Both the position numbers and the translations under genes were made by a program. From Pedobacter jejuensis (lineage in GTDB: Bacteria > Bacteroidota > Bacteroidia > Sphingobacteriales > Sphingobacteriaceae), in assembly GCF_003725795.1 (NCBI RefSeq), contig NZ_RBEE01000008.1:102545-166544 (forward strand): DNA of 64,000 bases, in the 5' to 3' direction. Position 1 is the first letter of the stretch. Each line of letters begins with the position of its first letter. Positions 42,395 to 52,096 of this stretch are shown here, one piece after another. The notes under the pieces were generated by a model. It was not told the DNA's origin. It did not search any database and was given only the letters and a program-made list of their open reading frames with translations.

Positions 42395-42631
42395 CTATTT
42401 AACGTTTTTTTCCAAATAAGCGATTGCTTGACCAACTGTACCGATGGTTTCAGCCTGATCATCAGGAATAGCTACATTAAATTCTTTTTCAAATTCCATA
42501 ATTAATTCTACGGTATCTAAAGAATCTGCACCCAAATCGTTGGTGAATGAAGCCTCAGGCGTAACTTCGCTTTCGTCAACACCTAGTTTTTCTACGATAA
42601 TAGCCTTAACTCTTGAAGCAATATCAGACAT
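42395..42631 (-). CDS. acpP: Acyl carrier protein
   Basis: The 78-residue acidic protein carries the phosphopantetheine attachment motif [12 protein letters not shown], with the modified Ser near residue 39. It carries growing acyl chains for fatty acid synthesis. It is the first gene of acpP-fabF-rnc. Confidence 0.97.
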   Translation of the reverse strand: MSDIASRVKAIIVEKLGVDESEVTPEASFTNDLGADSLDTVELIMEFEKEFNVAIPDDQAETIGTVGQAIAYLEKNVK

Positions 42632-42788
42632 AATTTTATAATTTAATGGTTAAATAATTCTGTGCAAAGAAAAATAAATTCTTACAATTTTCAAATGTTT
42701 TTATTTCGATACCTAAATTTGGCTCTCAAATAACAAGCGAATATAGAATTAGTTTTTTAATTTCGTTCTGTAAATAATTTATTTCGAC

Positions 42789-43208
42789 TTGAATAAAACT
42801 TATCTAAAATTAACGTTAGACCTTGATTTCATATTAATTGCAGTAACCGCACCGCTAAAAGACTATGTGTTGTGCCACAAAATTAATACGCGATTAAATA
42901 CACAGTTTGCTAAAGTAGAGGATCATGAAATTTTTTTTAACATTGATGAACCGGCCTGGTCTTTCTCTAAATATTACTTTTTTGTTGAGCAAGGCGATGT
43001 AGAATACTACCTTATTAGCAATAAAAGTAGCGATGGCGTGTTGGTTCCGGAAATGAGTAACGTAGATTTTTTTATTATTATAAAAGAATTTATTGATAAA
43101 GAAGATCTTGATTATTTAATTAACGGACTTAACAAACTCCCTGATATACAGGTAGCTGCAAAAATAGAACCTACTAAATTAAAATCGAAAGAGAATTTGG
43201 TAATATAA
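42789..43208 (+). CDS. IPExxxVDY family protein
   Basis: The 139-residue protein contains LVPEMSNVDFFIII, the variant of the I-P-E-x-x-x-V-D-Y signature that names this Bacteroidota family. The function is unknown. Its gene sits between acpP-fabF-rnc and pyk, as is usual. No ATG precedes the conserved N-terminal region (LKLTLDLDFILIAV) and the frame closes upstream at 42771. A TTG at 42789 is therefore the best start. Confidence 0.85.
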   Translation: MNKTYLKLTLDLDFILIAVTAPLKDYVLCHKINTRLNTQFAKVEDHEIFFNIDEPAWSFSKYYFFVEQGDVEYYLISNKSSDGVLVPEMSNVDFFIIIKEFIDKEDLDYLINGLNKLPDIQVAAKIEPTKLKSKENLVI

Positions 43209-43355
43209 AAATTATATACTTGGTGTATTAATTACACTATATTTGAGGGTTATAAAAAACTATACACAACAAAATATCTATAAAATTTAATGCAGTTTAA
43301 TTAATTTTAGCTAATTAATTAAGAGTATAAACTGCATTGCTAAATCAAATATTAA

Positions 43356-44786
43356 ATGAAACCTTTTCATTCCAGAACAAAAATTGTAGCCACACTCGGC
43401 CCTGCATCAGCTAAACCAGAAGTATTATATAGCATGTTTAACGCTGGCTTAGATGTTTGTCGATTAAACTTTTCTCATGGTTCTCAAGCCGATCATCAAG
43501 CAGTTTTAGATACCATTCGCGATTTAAATAAAAAATACGAATATAACGTTGGTATCCTGGCTGATTTACAAGGCCCGAAAATTCGTATCGGCTTGGTAAA
43601 AGAAGGCGGTATCAACTTAATTAATGGCAAAACAACCGTAATTACTACTACGGAATGTATTGGTAATGAAGAACGTATTTATATCACCTACCAAAGTTTT
43701 CCTCAAGATGTTCAGGCAGGAGAAATAATCCTTTTGGATGATGGAAAGCTTCAAATGAAAGTTATTTCTACAAACTTAAAAGATGAGGTTGTTTGCGAAA
43801 TCGTTCATGGTGGTATTTTAACCTCAAGAAAAGGTGTAAATCTTCCAAATACTAAAGTTTCTATTCCTTCATTAACACCAGAAGATCGTGAAAATTTAGA
43901 ATTTGTTTTAGAGAATGATGTAGAGTGGATTGGTTTATCATTCGTTCGTAAGGCAGATGATATCATCGAACTTAAAAAAATAATTGCCGAACGTGGTAAA
44001 ACTGCTCGCGTAATTGCTAAAATAGAGAAACCTGAAGCTATTGCCAACATCGATGAAATTATCGCTGTTTCGGACGGTATTATGGTCGCCCGTGGAGATT
44101 TAGGTGTGGAATGCCCGATGGAAGAAGTTCCGTTGTTACAGAAAATGATTGTTGCTAAATGTAGAGCAGCTTCTAAACCTGTTATTGTTGCGACACAAAT
44201 GCTTGAAAGCATGATTACTACTCCTCGCCCAACACGTGCGGAAGTTAATGATGTTGCAAACTCTGTTTTGGATGGTGCTGACGCAGTAATGTTAAGTGGT
44301 GAAACATCGGTTGGTGAGTTTCCGTTAATCGTTATCGAAACGATGCAGAAAATTATTCAAAACATCGAACAAAACAATTATCCATTTAATCCTGATAAAT
44401 TTTTGAAACCAAAATCTCCATCATTTTTAAGTGATGCGATTTGTGATTCGGCATGCTTCTTAGCTAAACAAACTAATGCTGTTGGTATTGTTTCGATGAC
44501 ATTAAGTGGTTATACGGCTTTCGAAATTTCTAGCCACAGACCAGAAGCTTTAACTTTTATATTTACCAGCAACAGGGCTTTATTAAATGCAGTAAGTTTA
44601 CTTTGGGGTGTGAGAGGTTTCTATTACGATAAATTTGAAAGTACCGACAATACAATTATCGAGGTAAATGAATTCCTGAAAAGCAAAAAGTTGGTTAAAC
44701 AAGGTGATATTATAATCAATACCGCTGCTATCCCGATGGAAGCTAAAGGCAAAACCAATATGTTGAAAATTACGGTTATCGACTAA
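43356..44786 (+). CDS. pyk: Pyruvate kinase
   Basis: It makes pyruvate and ATP from phosphoenolpyruvate and ADP. The start region RTKIVATLGPASAKPE and the catalytic-site segment VIAKIEKPEAIANIDEII (with the active Lys) are present. MVARGDLGVECP and the effector-side segment DGADAVMLSGETSVGEFP follow. The 476-residue length fits the short bacterial type. It stands after the IPExxxVDY gene. Confidence 0.97.
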   Translation: MKPFHSRTKIVATLGPASAKPEVLYSMFNAGLDVCRLNFSHGSQADHQAVLDTIRDLNKKYEYNVGILADLQGPKIRIGLVKEGGINLINGKTTVITTTECIGNEERIYITYQSFPQDVQAGEIILLDDGKLQMKVISTNLKDEVVCEIVHGGILTSRKGVNLPNTKVSIPSLTPEDRENLEFVLENDVEWIGLSFVRKADDIIELKKIIAERGKTARVIAKIEKPEAIANIDEIIAVSDGIMVARGDLGVECPMEEVPLLQKMIVAKCRAASKPVIVATQMLESMITTPRPTRAEVNDVANSVLDGADAVMLSGETSVGEFPLIVIETMQKIIQNIEQNNYPFNPDKFLKPKSPSFLSDAICDSACFLAKQTNAVGIVSMTLSGYTAFEISSHRPEALTFIFTSNRALLNAVSLLWGVRGFYYDKFESTDNTIIEVNEFLKSKKLVKQGDIIINTAAIPMEAKGKTNMLKITVID

Positions 44787-44848
44787 TTTTAACACCAAAA
44801 TATGTTTTAATTTGCCTGAGTTTTGCATTTTTTTTTGAATAAAAAATA

Positions 44849-44856
44849 TACTTTTG
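44849..44856 (+). promoter_or_regulatory. -7 box for tRNA-Ser
   Basis: TACTTTTG matches TAnnTTTG exactly and ends ten bases before the mature tRNA. A TTTTG about 23 bases further upstream could be the -33 element. Confidence 0.55.
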
Positions 44857-44866
44857 CAAAAAAAAC

Positions 44867-44952
<86 letters not shown>

Positions 44953-44960
44953 GAAATAAG

Positions 44961-44994
44961 AAATGTCTTTGGTTTTTAAACCAAAGACATTTTT
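44961..44994. terminator. Bidirectional terminator after tRNA-Ser
   Basis: AAATGTCTTTGGTTT pairs with AAACCAAAGACATTT around a short centre, with A- and T-rich flanks. It lies between the tRNA and the convergent GH2 gene. Confidence 0.82.
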
Positions 44995-44998
44995 GAAT

Positions 44999-47464
44999 TT
45001 ACTTTCTAGTCGCAACGGTTAAGTTACCTGCTTTTAATCCTTTTGATAAAACCTGCAAATTTATTTTTCCAGCCTGCTCGCTTGATTGTATGGTTACCAC
45101 CAATTTACCCTTAAAAGCTTTCATTTTTGGTAAATGAAATGGTTCTAAACTTGTAGCATCACCATTGGCAACTACTTTAAACTGTCCAGCTCCTTTAACA
45201 TCAAATGATAAACTGTTATCTGCATCCGGACATAAATTACCATTTACATCAACTATACTAGCGGTTACATATGCTAAATCTTTACCATCAGCGGTTAAGG
45301 CTTTACGATCTGTTTCTAACAAAATATGGTGTGGTTTACCAGCAGTTTTAACAACTTCTTCTGCAACGGCTTTACCACTGGCATCGTAAGCTACAACTTT
45401 AATTGTACCTGGTTGATATTTTACATCCTTCCACATTAACCTATATCTGTTGGTATTAGATGAGTTATTTTTAGTTTGTTTTCCTTGGCTTTTACCATTA
45501 ATAAAAAGTTCGGCTGATGGATAATTGGTATAAGCAAAAACCGGCGTAACTTGTCCTTCCCTACCTGGAAATGTCCAATGTGGTACAATGTGCAAGGTTG
45601 GTTTTTCGGTATTCCATCTACTACGGTACAAATAAAATCTATCTTTCGGGATTCCAGCCAAATCGATTATCCCAAAATACGAACTGTGCGAAGGCCATTT
45701 TTCATCATAAGGTGTAGGCTCGCCAAGGTAATCGAAGCCTGTCCAAACAAATTCGCCAATTACAAATTTTAAATCATCTTGTTTTACAAATTCATCATCA
45801 GGAATTTGCGACCAATTACAATATTCAAAATCGTATGATGAACTTTGATTATCATCATACATCTTCATTTTAAAAAATTCTACAGGGAATTTATAAACTC
45901 CTCTCGAACTTACCGTTGATGCCGTTTCTGTACCTAAAATAAAACCTTGTGGAAGACGATTATAAGCATTTTCGTAAAGCATTGGCTTATAATTAAATCC
46001 AGGCACATCCAATACAGAAGCAAAGTTATTATCCAAAGCATTTTGAATCCTATCCATACCTACCGTTACAGGCCTGGTCGGATCTTCACGGTGACAAATA
46101 TCCTGTAGGAATTTTAAGATTTTCCCGCCATTTTTCGTTCCTTGATCTGGCACTTCATTTCCAATACTCCACATTACTACACATGGGCTATTTCTATTGG
46201 CATGAATCATATTGACCACGTCTTTCTCTGCCCATTCATCAAATAAATGGCTATAACCATTTTTAACTTTGGGTTCCTTCCATTCATCAAAAGATTCTAC
46301 CATCATCATAAAACCCATTTCATCACAAAGTTTTACTAATTCTGGAGCAGGCATGTTATGAGAGGTTCGAATGGCATCGCATCCCATATCTTGTAGTAAA
46401 GTAAGTTGTCTGCGTAAAGCTGCTACGTTTATTGCTGCCCCCAAAGGACCTAAATCGTGGTGATTACAAACGCCCTTAAACTTTCGGTAAACACCATTTA
46501 ATGAAAATCCCTTTTGGGCTTCAAACTTAATTGTTCTAATGCCGAATGTTGTTGAATATTCATCTTTAAGGGTTTTTCCAGCATATAACTTTGTTTCTGC
46601 ATGGTATAAATTTGGTGTTTCTGGCGACCATAAAGCAGGATTTCTAACAATCAAATCTTGCTCAAATTCTTGTAAATCTGTATCATTTAAAGTTTTGGTT
46701 GCTGTGGCTACCGTTTCTCCTTTGGCATTTTTGATGGTGGTTTTTAAACTCAAGCCATCATATTTTCCATTTGCAGCAGTCACCTTGGTGTTAATCTTAA
46801 CCTTTGCAAAATCTTTATTAATTACGGGTGTAGTGATGTAAGTTCCCCAAACTGGAATACTCACATCCTCGGTTATAATTACATGTACATTTCTGTATAA
46901 TCCAGCTCCAGGATACCAACGAGAAGCTTCTGGTAAATTTTCCAATCCAATTGATAAAACATTTTTACCTTCTTTCATTTTAGCGGTTACATCAATCGAA
47001 AAAGAATTATACCCATAAGCCCAACGGCCAACTTCTTCGCCATTTAGGTATACAACAGGATAACTCATCGCACCATCAATTAAAACAACTGCCTTTTTGC
47101 CCTTTTTAAAAGTTGGTGCAGTAAATGTGTTTCGGTACCAGGCCTTTCCAATAAAAGGTAATCCACCTGTTCTACCTGTTTTCTTCGAAGCTTGTTTCTC
47201 ACCGTTTTGCACAATTGCTACTTCCTGACTATCATTTGCACCATCAAACGGACCTTTTATTGCCCAATCATGTGGCACTGTAACCGTTTCCCAACTACTA
47301 TCATTGAAATTTTCTTTGGTAGATTCGGGATGATTGCCTTTACTAAATTTCCAGTTTTTTTCTAATAAATATTCAGTCCTGGTTTGAGCAGAAGTATTTG
47401 TAACTAAAAATGCGGATAGCAATAAAAAAAGTATCGGCAAGCGATGATGTTTTGAAAAACTCAT
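44999..47464 (-). CDS. Glycoside hydrolase family 2 beta-galactosidase-like enzyme
   Basis: This is an 821-residue exported protein with a signal peptide (HRLPILFLLLSAFLVTNTSA). It has the GH2 domain order: a sugar-binding jelly roll (WYRNTFTAP, GRWAYGYNSFSIDVT, YPGAGLYRNVHVI), an Ig-like domain and a TIM barrel. The acid/base Glu is in VMWSIGNEVPDQ and the probable nucleophile Glu in GFILGTETASTVSSRG. A C-terminal Ig-like region follows. The RTSHNMPAPEL motif is typical. The substrate is probably a beta-galactoside or related plant or host glycan. It converges with tRNA-Ser. Confidence 0.93.
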   Translation of the reverse strand: MSFSKHHRLPILFLLLSAFLVTNTSAQTRTEYLLEKNWKFSKGNHPESTKENFNDSSWETVTVPHDWAIKGPFDGANDSQEVAIVQNGEKQASKKTGRTGGLPFIGKAWYRNTFTAPTFKKGKKAVVLIDGAMSYPVVYLNGEEVGRWAYGYNSFSIDVTAKMKEGKNVLSIGLENLPEASRWYPGAGLYRNVHVIITEDVSIPVWGTYITTPVINKDFAKVKINTKVTAANGKYDGLSLKTTIKNAKGETVATATKTLNDTDLQEFEQDLIVRNPALWSPETPNLYHAETKLYAGKTLKDEYSTTFGIRTIKFEAQKGFSLNGVYRKFKGVCNHHDLGPLGAAINVAALRRQLTLLQDMGCDAIRTSHNMPAPELVKLCDEMGFMMMVESFDEWKEPKVKNGYSHLFDEWAEKDVVNMIHANRNSPCVVMWSIGNEVPDQGTKNGGKILKFLQDICHREDPTRPVTVGMDRIQNALDNNFASVLDVPGFNYKPMLYENAYNRLPQGFILGTETASTVSSRGVYKFPVEFFKMKMYDDNQSSSYDFEYCNWSQIPDDEFVKQDDLKFVIGEFVWTGFDYLGEPTPYDEKWPSHSSYFGIIDLAGIPKDRFYLYRSRWNTEKPTLHIVPHWTFPGREGQVTPVFAYTNYPSAELFINGKSQGKQTKNNSSNTNRYRLMWKDVKYQPGTIKVVAYDASGKAVAEEVVKTAGKPHHILLETDRKALTADGKDLAYVTASIVDVNGNLCPDADNSLSFDVKGAGQFKVVANGDATSLEPFHLPKMKAFKGKLVVTIQSSEQAGKINLQVLSKGLKAGNLTVATRK

Positions 47465-47721
47465 TTTTTGAGATTTATGGGTGGTATGATTATAATTTAT
47501 TTGATGTGGACTTGGCGATATTATTTAACCAAATCAATAAAACGAAGTTATCAAAAAATGATAAATGTCTATATAACATTTATTAATAAGCAAATTTATA
47601 TCACAAACGGCTAATATTGGCTAACAGATAAAATAGCGAGGATTAGGAATTATTTGTATCATGATTAATACCAATCAATTTATAAAACAGTGTTATTTTT
47701 ATCCTCAAGAACAAAAAGAAT

Positions 47722-49857
47722 ATGAATAAATATTTACTGTCTGCAGCGGCCTATGCAATAGTGGTTACAGCCAATGCACAACAAGGCACATCGCTTACCG
47801 CAAAAGATTATGAACATGCTGAAACATTTTTAAGCTACAATACTGCAAAATACATCGATAACCCTGGAGTTTCTCCAAATTGGTTAGCAGATGATAAATT
47901 CTGGTATGTATCACGCAATCAAAGTGGTGTACAAACATATTTGGTAGATCCTAGTAAGAAAACCAGAGCTATCACTACGGAATATAAAAATGTTTCTCCA
48001 CCACCAGCACGACGTAGAAATAGTGAGGAAGTTGTATCTCCAGATGGCAAAAAATCGATATTAATAAAAGATTATAACCTTTATGTTAAAGATATTGCAA
48101 CCGGAAAATTAACCCAATTAACAACCGATGGCGTAAAAGATTACGGTTACGCAACTGATAATGCCGGCTGGAAACATAGCGATGGAGCAATTTTACGTTG
48201 GTCGCCAGATTCAAAAAAAATAGCAACCTTTCAGCAAGACCAAAGAAACACGAAAGATATGTACCTGGTAAGCACAAATGTTGGCTCGCCAAAACTTAGT
48301 GCATGGAAATATCCTTTACCGGGTGATAAGCAAATTCCTACCATCAGAAGAGTTGTTATTGATGTAGAAAACCCGAAAGTTATTTCGCTGAATATTCCGC
48401 CGGATCCACACCGTGCCACTTTGAGCGACGATATTTCGAGCAGTGGAACTTTTGATGATATCGACTGGAAAGCTGATGGATCTGAAGTTGCATTTGTATC
48501 CACCTCTCGCGACCATAAAATTGAGAAGTTTCGCATTGCAAATGCTGCGACAGGCGCTGTACGCGAAGTATTTGAAGAAACGGTGAAAACACAATTTGAA
48601 TCGGGTCAGGGAGCTATTAACTGGCGCTATTTACCTGCAACGAAAGAAATTTTGTGGTATTCGGAAAGAGATAACTGGGGACATTTGTATTTATATGATG
48701 CAACTACAGGCAAAGTTAAAAACCAAATTACTAAAGGAAATTGGGTTGTAACCCGATTGCTTAAAGTTGATGAAAAAACCCGTACGCTTTATTTTATAGC
48801 AAACGGTCAAGACAAAAAAAATCCTTACTTCGGGCATTTTTACAAAATTGGTTTTGATGGAAAAAAATTAACAGATTTAACACCAGAAGAAGGAAATCAC
48901 ATAGTTACAATATCTCTGTCAGGAAAGAATTTTATTGATACTTATTCTCAGCCTGATGTTCCATCTGTAAGTAATTTCCGCAGCATGGATGGAAAATTAA
49001 TTATGGAGTTAGAGAAAACAGATATATCTAGATTAGTAGCAACTGGATGGAAAGCGCCAACACCTGTTTCGGTAAAAGCTTCTGATGGCAAGACAGATAT
49101 TTATGGCTTGGTTTTTACACCAACTAAGATGGATGCCAGCAAGAAATACCCGGTAATCGACTATATTTATCCTGGTCCGCAAGGCGGAAGTGTTGGAAGC
49201 TGGTCGTTTGCTACATCTCGCGGAGATAATCAATGCCTGGCAGAATTAGGTTTTATAGTAGTGGTTATGGAAGGAACCAGCAATCCAAACCGTTCAAAAA
49301 GTTTCCACGACATGAGCTACGGAAATATGGCAGAAAATACTTTGCCCGATCAAATCACAGCCATAAAACAATTATCTGCTAAATATCCAATGGATACCAC
49401 CAAAGTTGGTATTTGGGGACATTCTGGTGGTGGGTTTGCAACTGCAACAGCCATGTTTCGTTATCCTGATTTCTTTAAAGTTGGTATTTCAGAATCTGGA
49501 AACCATGAGAATAGAAACTACGAGGATGATTGGGGTGAACGTTATAATGGCTTAGTTGAAAATGCTGATTATGAAGCACAAGCCAATCAAAATTATGCTA
49601 AAAATTTAAAAGGAAAATTAATGCTGGTTCACGGAATGATGGACGATAATGTTCCGCCATACAATACTTTACTAGTTGTAGAAGCCTTAGAAAAAGCAAA
49701 CAAATCTTTCGATTTGGTAATATTTCCGAATAGTGCACATGGTTATGGTGCGTACTCGCCATACATGATGAGAAGAAGATGGGATTATTTCGTTCAAAAT
49801 TTATTAGGTGTACAACCACCTTATGATTACCAAATGAAACCACCAACACAGAGGTAA
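47722..49857 (+). CDS. DPP-IV-like S9 serine peptidase
   Basis: The 711-residue secreted enzyme has a short signal peptide (MNKYLLSAAAYAIVVTANAQ). An N-terminal beta-propeller (YVSRNQSGVQTYLVDP, LRWSPDSKKIATFQQD, WYSERDNWGHLYLYD) is followed by an alpha/beta-hydrolase domain. The catalytic Ser is in VGIWGHSGGGFATATA, the Asp in HGMMDDNVPPYNT and the His in FPNSAHGYGAY. These are the marks of dipeptidyl-peptidase IV-type prolyl peptidases. It is monocistronic, with a clear terminator. Confidence 0.93.
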   Translation: MNKYLLSAAAYAIVVTANAQQGTSLTAKDYEHAETFLSYNTAKYIDNPGVSPNWLADDKFWYVSRNQSGVQTYLVDPSKKTRAITTEYKNVSPPPARRRNSEEVVSPDGKKSILIKDYNLYVKDIATGKLTQLTTDGVKDYGYATDNAGWKHSDGAILRWSPDSKKIATFQQDQRNTKDMYLVSTNVGSPKLSAWKYPLPGDKQIPTIRRVVIDVENPKVISLNIPPDPHRATLSDDISSSGTFDDIDWKADGSEVAFVSTSRDHKIEKFRIANAATGAVREVFEETVKTQFESGQGAINWRYLPATKEILWYSERDNWGHLYLYDATTGKVKNQITKGNWVVTRLLKVDEKTRTLYFIANGQDKKNPYFGHFYKIGFDGKKLTDLTPEEGNHIVTISLSGKNFIDTYSQPDVPSVSNFRSMDGKLIMELEKTDISRLVATGWKAPTPVSVKASDGKTDIYGLVFTPTKMDASKKYPVIDYIYPGPQGGSVGSWSFATSRGDNQCLAELGFIVVVMEGTSNPNRSKSFHDMSYGNMAENTLPDQITAIKQLSAKYPMDTTKVGIWGHSGGGFATATAMFRYPDFFKVGISESGNHENRNYEDDWGERYNGLVENADYEAQANQNYAKNLKGKLMLVHGMMDDNVPPYNTLLVVEALEKANKSFDLVIFPNSAHGYGAYSPYMMRRRWDYFVQNLLGVQPPYDYQMKPPTQR

Positions 49858-49872
49858 ATTGAACATTTTTTG

Positions 49873-49904
49873 AAAGTCTCGACTAAAGTTGAGACTTTTT
49901 TTTT
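49873..49904 (+). terminator. Terminator after the S9 peptidase
   Basis: AAAGTCTC pairs with GAGACTTT around an ACTAAAGT core, followed by a long T run. Confidence 0.85.
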
Positions 49905-50002
49905 GTAACAATCTTAAACGATAAAACTATAAAAGTTAAGATTTGTTAAAGTTAATATCAACAGTAATTTATGTTCTACTTTAGTTAAATCTAACCCGAA
50001 GC

Positions 50003-50756
50003 ATGCGAATATTTATCCTCCTATCCATACTCATTTTATCGAATAAACTTTATGCTCAACAGTTTAATGGACAAGTTTTAGATGCTCAATCAAAATTACC
50101 GATTGAGCAGGTGATTGTTAGTTATGGTAAACAAACTAATTACAGGTGCTGATGGAAGATTTAAATTGGAGAAAATTCCATCAATATCAACCGTAAAAAT
50201 AAAAAAGCTTGGCTATGACGAATATGACTTAAATTTAAACAGCAGTTTGCCAGATTTGAATGTTTATCTTCAAGCAACGTCAATAGATTTGAATGATGTT
50301 ACTATATTATCAAAACGAGATTACGTTGCCGATTCTTTAAAAATGAGAGCAGATAATGAGCAAGTATTTGCCTATAAAGCACCTACCCTAGAAGATGTAT
50401 TGGTGCAAAAAGGTTGGCAATATCCAACAATTGGATATAATTTAGTTTCTAATTCCACTACATCCATCGTAAGCTTAGATGTTTTAAAAACCGTTGGCTT
50501 AATTACGAAGAATAAATCATCCATATCTAAGTTGCAAAAAGTTGAGTTAAATGATGAAGAAACAACTTACGTTAACCGCCGTTTTGATGCTAAAAAGATT
50601 GCCGGTATAACTAAACTAGAAGGAGATTCTTTAAAAAACTTTATAAAGCAGTATAAACCATCGGCAACTGAGGTACGGAAAATGAACGATTACCAAATAC
50701 TGCTTTATGTAAAGAAAAGCTATAGAGAATTTATCAAGCCTGGTGAAGAAAATTAG
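50003..50756 (+). pseudogene. Frameshifted carboxypeptidase-regulatory-like domain protein
   Basis: From the ATG at 50003 the frame reads a signal peptide (MRIFILLSILILSNKLYAQQ) and the start of a CarboxypepD_reg-like domain (FNGQVLDAQSKLPIEQVIVS). It stops after 49 codons at 50150. The +1 frame continues the domain from about 50140 (TGADGRFKLEKIPSISTVKI) to 50756. Removing one T in ACTAATTACAGG would join the two as KQTNTGADGRF, the expected family sequence. The tail resembles that of the intact paralogue at 39533-40246. It may be a real lesion or a sequencing error. Confidence 0.8.
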
Positions 50757-50783
50757 TGCTAAGTTTGATGAAATAAATTTTTT

Positions 50784-51461
50784 ATGGGAAAATCAAGATC
50801 GGAAAACAATGTAATTATTACAGGTACAACCGGCATGGTTGGAGAAGGTGTTTTAATGCGATGCTTAAATAACCCAGAGATTAATTCTGTTTTGGTAATT
50901 AACCGCAAGCCCTGTGGATATATTCATGCCAAATTGAAGGAAATTATCCATCAAGATTTCTTTGATTTCGCAACAATAGAAAATCAACTTACAGGTTACA
51001 ATGCTTGCTTTTTTTGTTTAGGGATTACTTCGGTTGGCGCCGATGAGGAAACTTATTACAAAATGACCTATACTTTAACCATGCACGTCGCTAAAACGCT
51101 GGTTAAATTGAATGAAGCTATGACATTTTGTTACGTATCAGGCAGTGGAACAAATGAAAATAGCAGACTAAAATGGGCTCAGGTTAAAGGTAAAACGGAA
51201 AGTGATTTAATGAAATTACCCTTTGAACAGGTTTACAATTTCCGTCCTGGTTTTATAAAGCCACTACAAAATCAAAAACATGCCCATAAATTTTATAAAT
51301 ACATTAACTGGCTGTTCCCAATAGGAAGAACGATTTATTCTTCAGGTTTTTGTACAATGCAAGAATTAGCTGATGCCATGATAAATACCTTAAGCCATAC
51401 TAACGGAAGAAAAATTTTGGAAGGAAATGATATTATTGCGTTGGCAAGTGAACCAATTTAG
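50784..51461 (+). CDS. NAD(P)-binding Rossmann-fold protein (NmrA/epimerase-like)
   Basis: The 225-residue protein has the nucleotide motif VIITGTTGMVGEGVLMRCL (about 10-28), a short-chain/atypical SDR glycine pattern, and FCYVSGSGTNENSR in the position of the catalytic Ser. FEQVYNFRPGFIKPLQ is typical of the NmrA/HSCARG-like and epimerase group. The substrate is unknown. It begins 27 bases after the frameshifted gene and may share its transcript. Confidence 0.85.
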   Translation: MGKSRSENNVIITGTTGMVGEGVLMRCLNNPEINSVLVINRKPCGYIHAKLKEIIHQDFFDFATIENQLTGYNACFFCLGITSVGADEETYYKMTYTLTMHVAKTLVKLNEAMTFCYVSGSGTNENSRLKWAQVKGKTESDLMKLPFEQVYNFRPGFIKPLQNQKHAHKFYKYINWLFPIGRTIYSSGFCTMQELADAMINTLSHTNGRKILEGNDIIALASEPI

Positions 51462-51565
51462 GGAAAATGGAAGATGGTAAATGGGATATGGTAGAGGTAA
51501 AATGTAAGATGGAGCTTTCAAGGTGTTAACCATTGTCCATTTTACATTTCACATCTTCCATTACG

Positions 51566-51745
51566 TTATTTTTTATTATCGTGCTTACGCTGGTTATCTT
51601 TGTTAGATGTTTGGTCCGAACGTTGTCCGCCGCCATTCGTAATACCTTGAATTTTCTTATCAACTTTAACATCGTGATTAGCTCTGTCTGCTATCGAACT
51701 TCCTTGCGTAGTAGGATTGTTCTTCGGTGTGCTTACATTTTTCAT
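51566..51745 (-). CDS. 59-residue hydrophilic small protein
   Basis: The minus-strand frame reads MKNVSTPKNNPTTQGSSIAD, then RANHDVKVDKKIQGITNGGG and QRSDQTSNKDNQRKHDNKK, then TAA. It has no hydrophobic segment and is rich in Asn, Lys and Gln, so it is probably disordered. I do not recognise a domain. The clean ATG start, the Gly-rich centre and the lack of repeat content suggest a real gene. It is divergent from the GH3 gene. Confidence 0.6.
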   Translation of the reverse strand: MKNVSTPKNNPTTQGSSIADRANHDVKVDKKIQGITNGGGQRSDQTSNKDNQRKHDNKK

Positions 51746-51882
51746 AATTATAAAATTTAGTTAAATATTTGCAAAGCGTTAATATTATAACCGCTTTCAT
51801 TAAATTATGTTTTATTTTTTGATTAAATGATTTTTAAAACAGGGCTTTAATAGGTTTTGCTTAGCACTAACTTTGTTAATAA

Positions 51883-51960
51883 ACCCGATGATAGCGGTAG
51901 CCCGAACCCGATTTTTTCTATCGGGTGAGGCTAAAGCGAACAGCGGGGCTGTGGTTACCT
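51883..51960 (+). ncRNA. Structured interspersed element, copy 2 (candidate RNA)
   Basis: The element runs from CCCGATGATAGCGG to AAGCGAACAGCGGGGCT. Inside, TAGCC pairs with GGCTA and encloses ACCCGAT/ATCGGGT with a seven-base loop; an outer AACC/GGTT pair is possible. Its framework matches the copy at 10828-10907. It occupies the 351-base gap before the GH3 gene; the remainder of the gap shows nothing else that I can support. A covariance search with Rfam Flavo-1 would be the direct test. Confidence 0.5.
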
Positions 51961-52096
51961 AAGAACTACTGAACGTTCGTTTTCAAATTTTAAAAAACCT
52001 AACGCTATATATTGTATTAAATTAATTACTTGGATTGGTTTTTGTTTAATTCGCTTTTAACTTATTAATTTAGCCATCTGGTTACAATAAAACATC

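Noticed and set aside
43209..43355. Possible riboswitch or small RNA in the gap before pyk
   Set aside because: The gap is AT-rich with only weak pairing (GTTTAA/TTAAAC-type), and no conserved motif was recognised.
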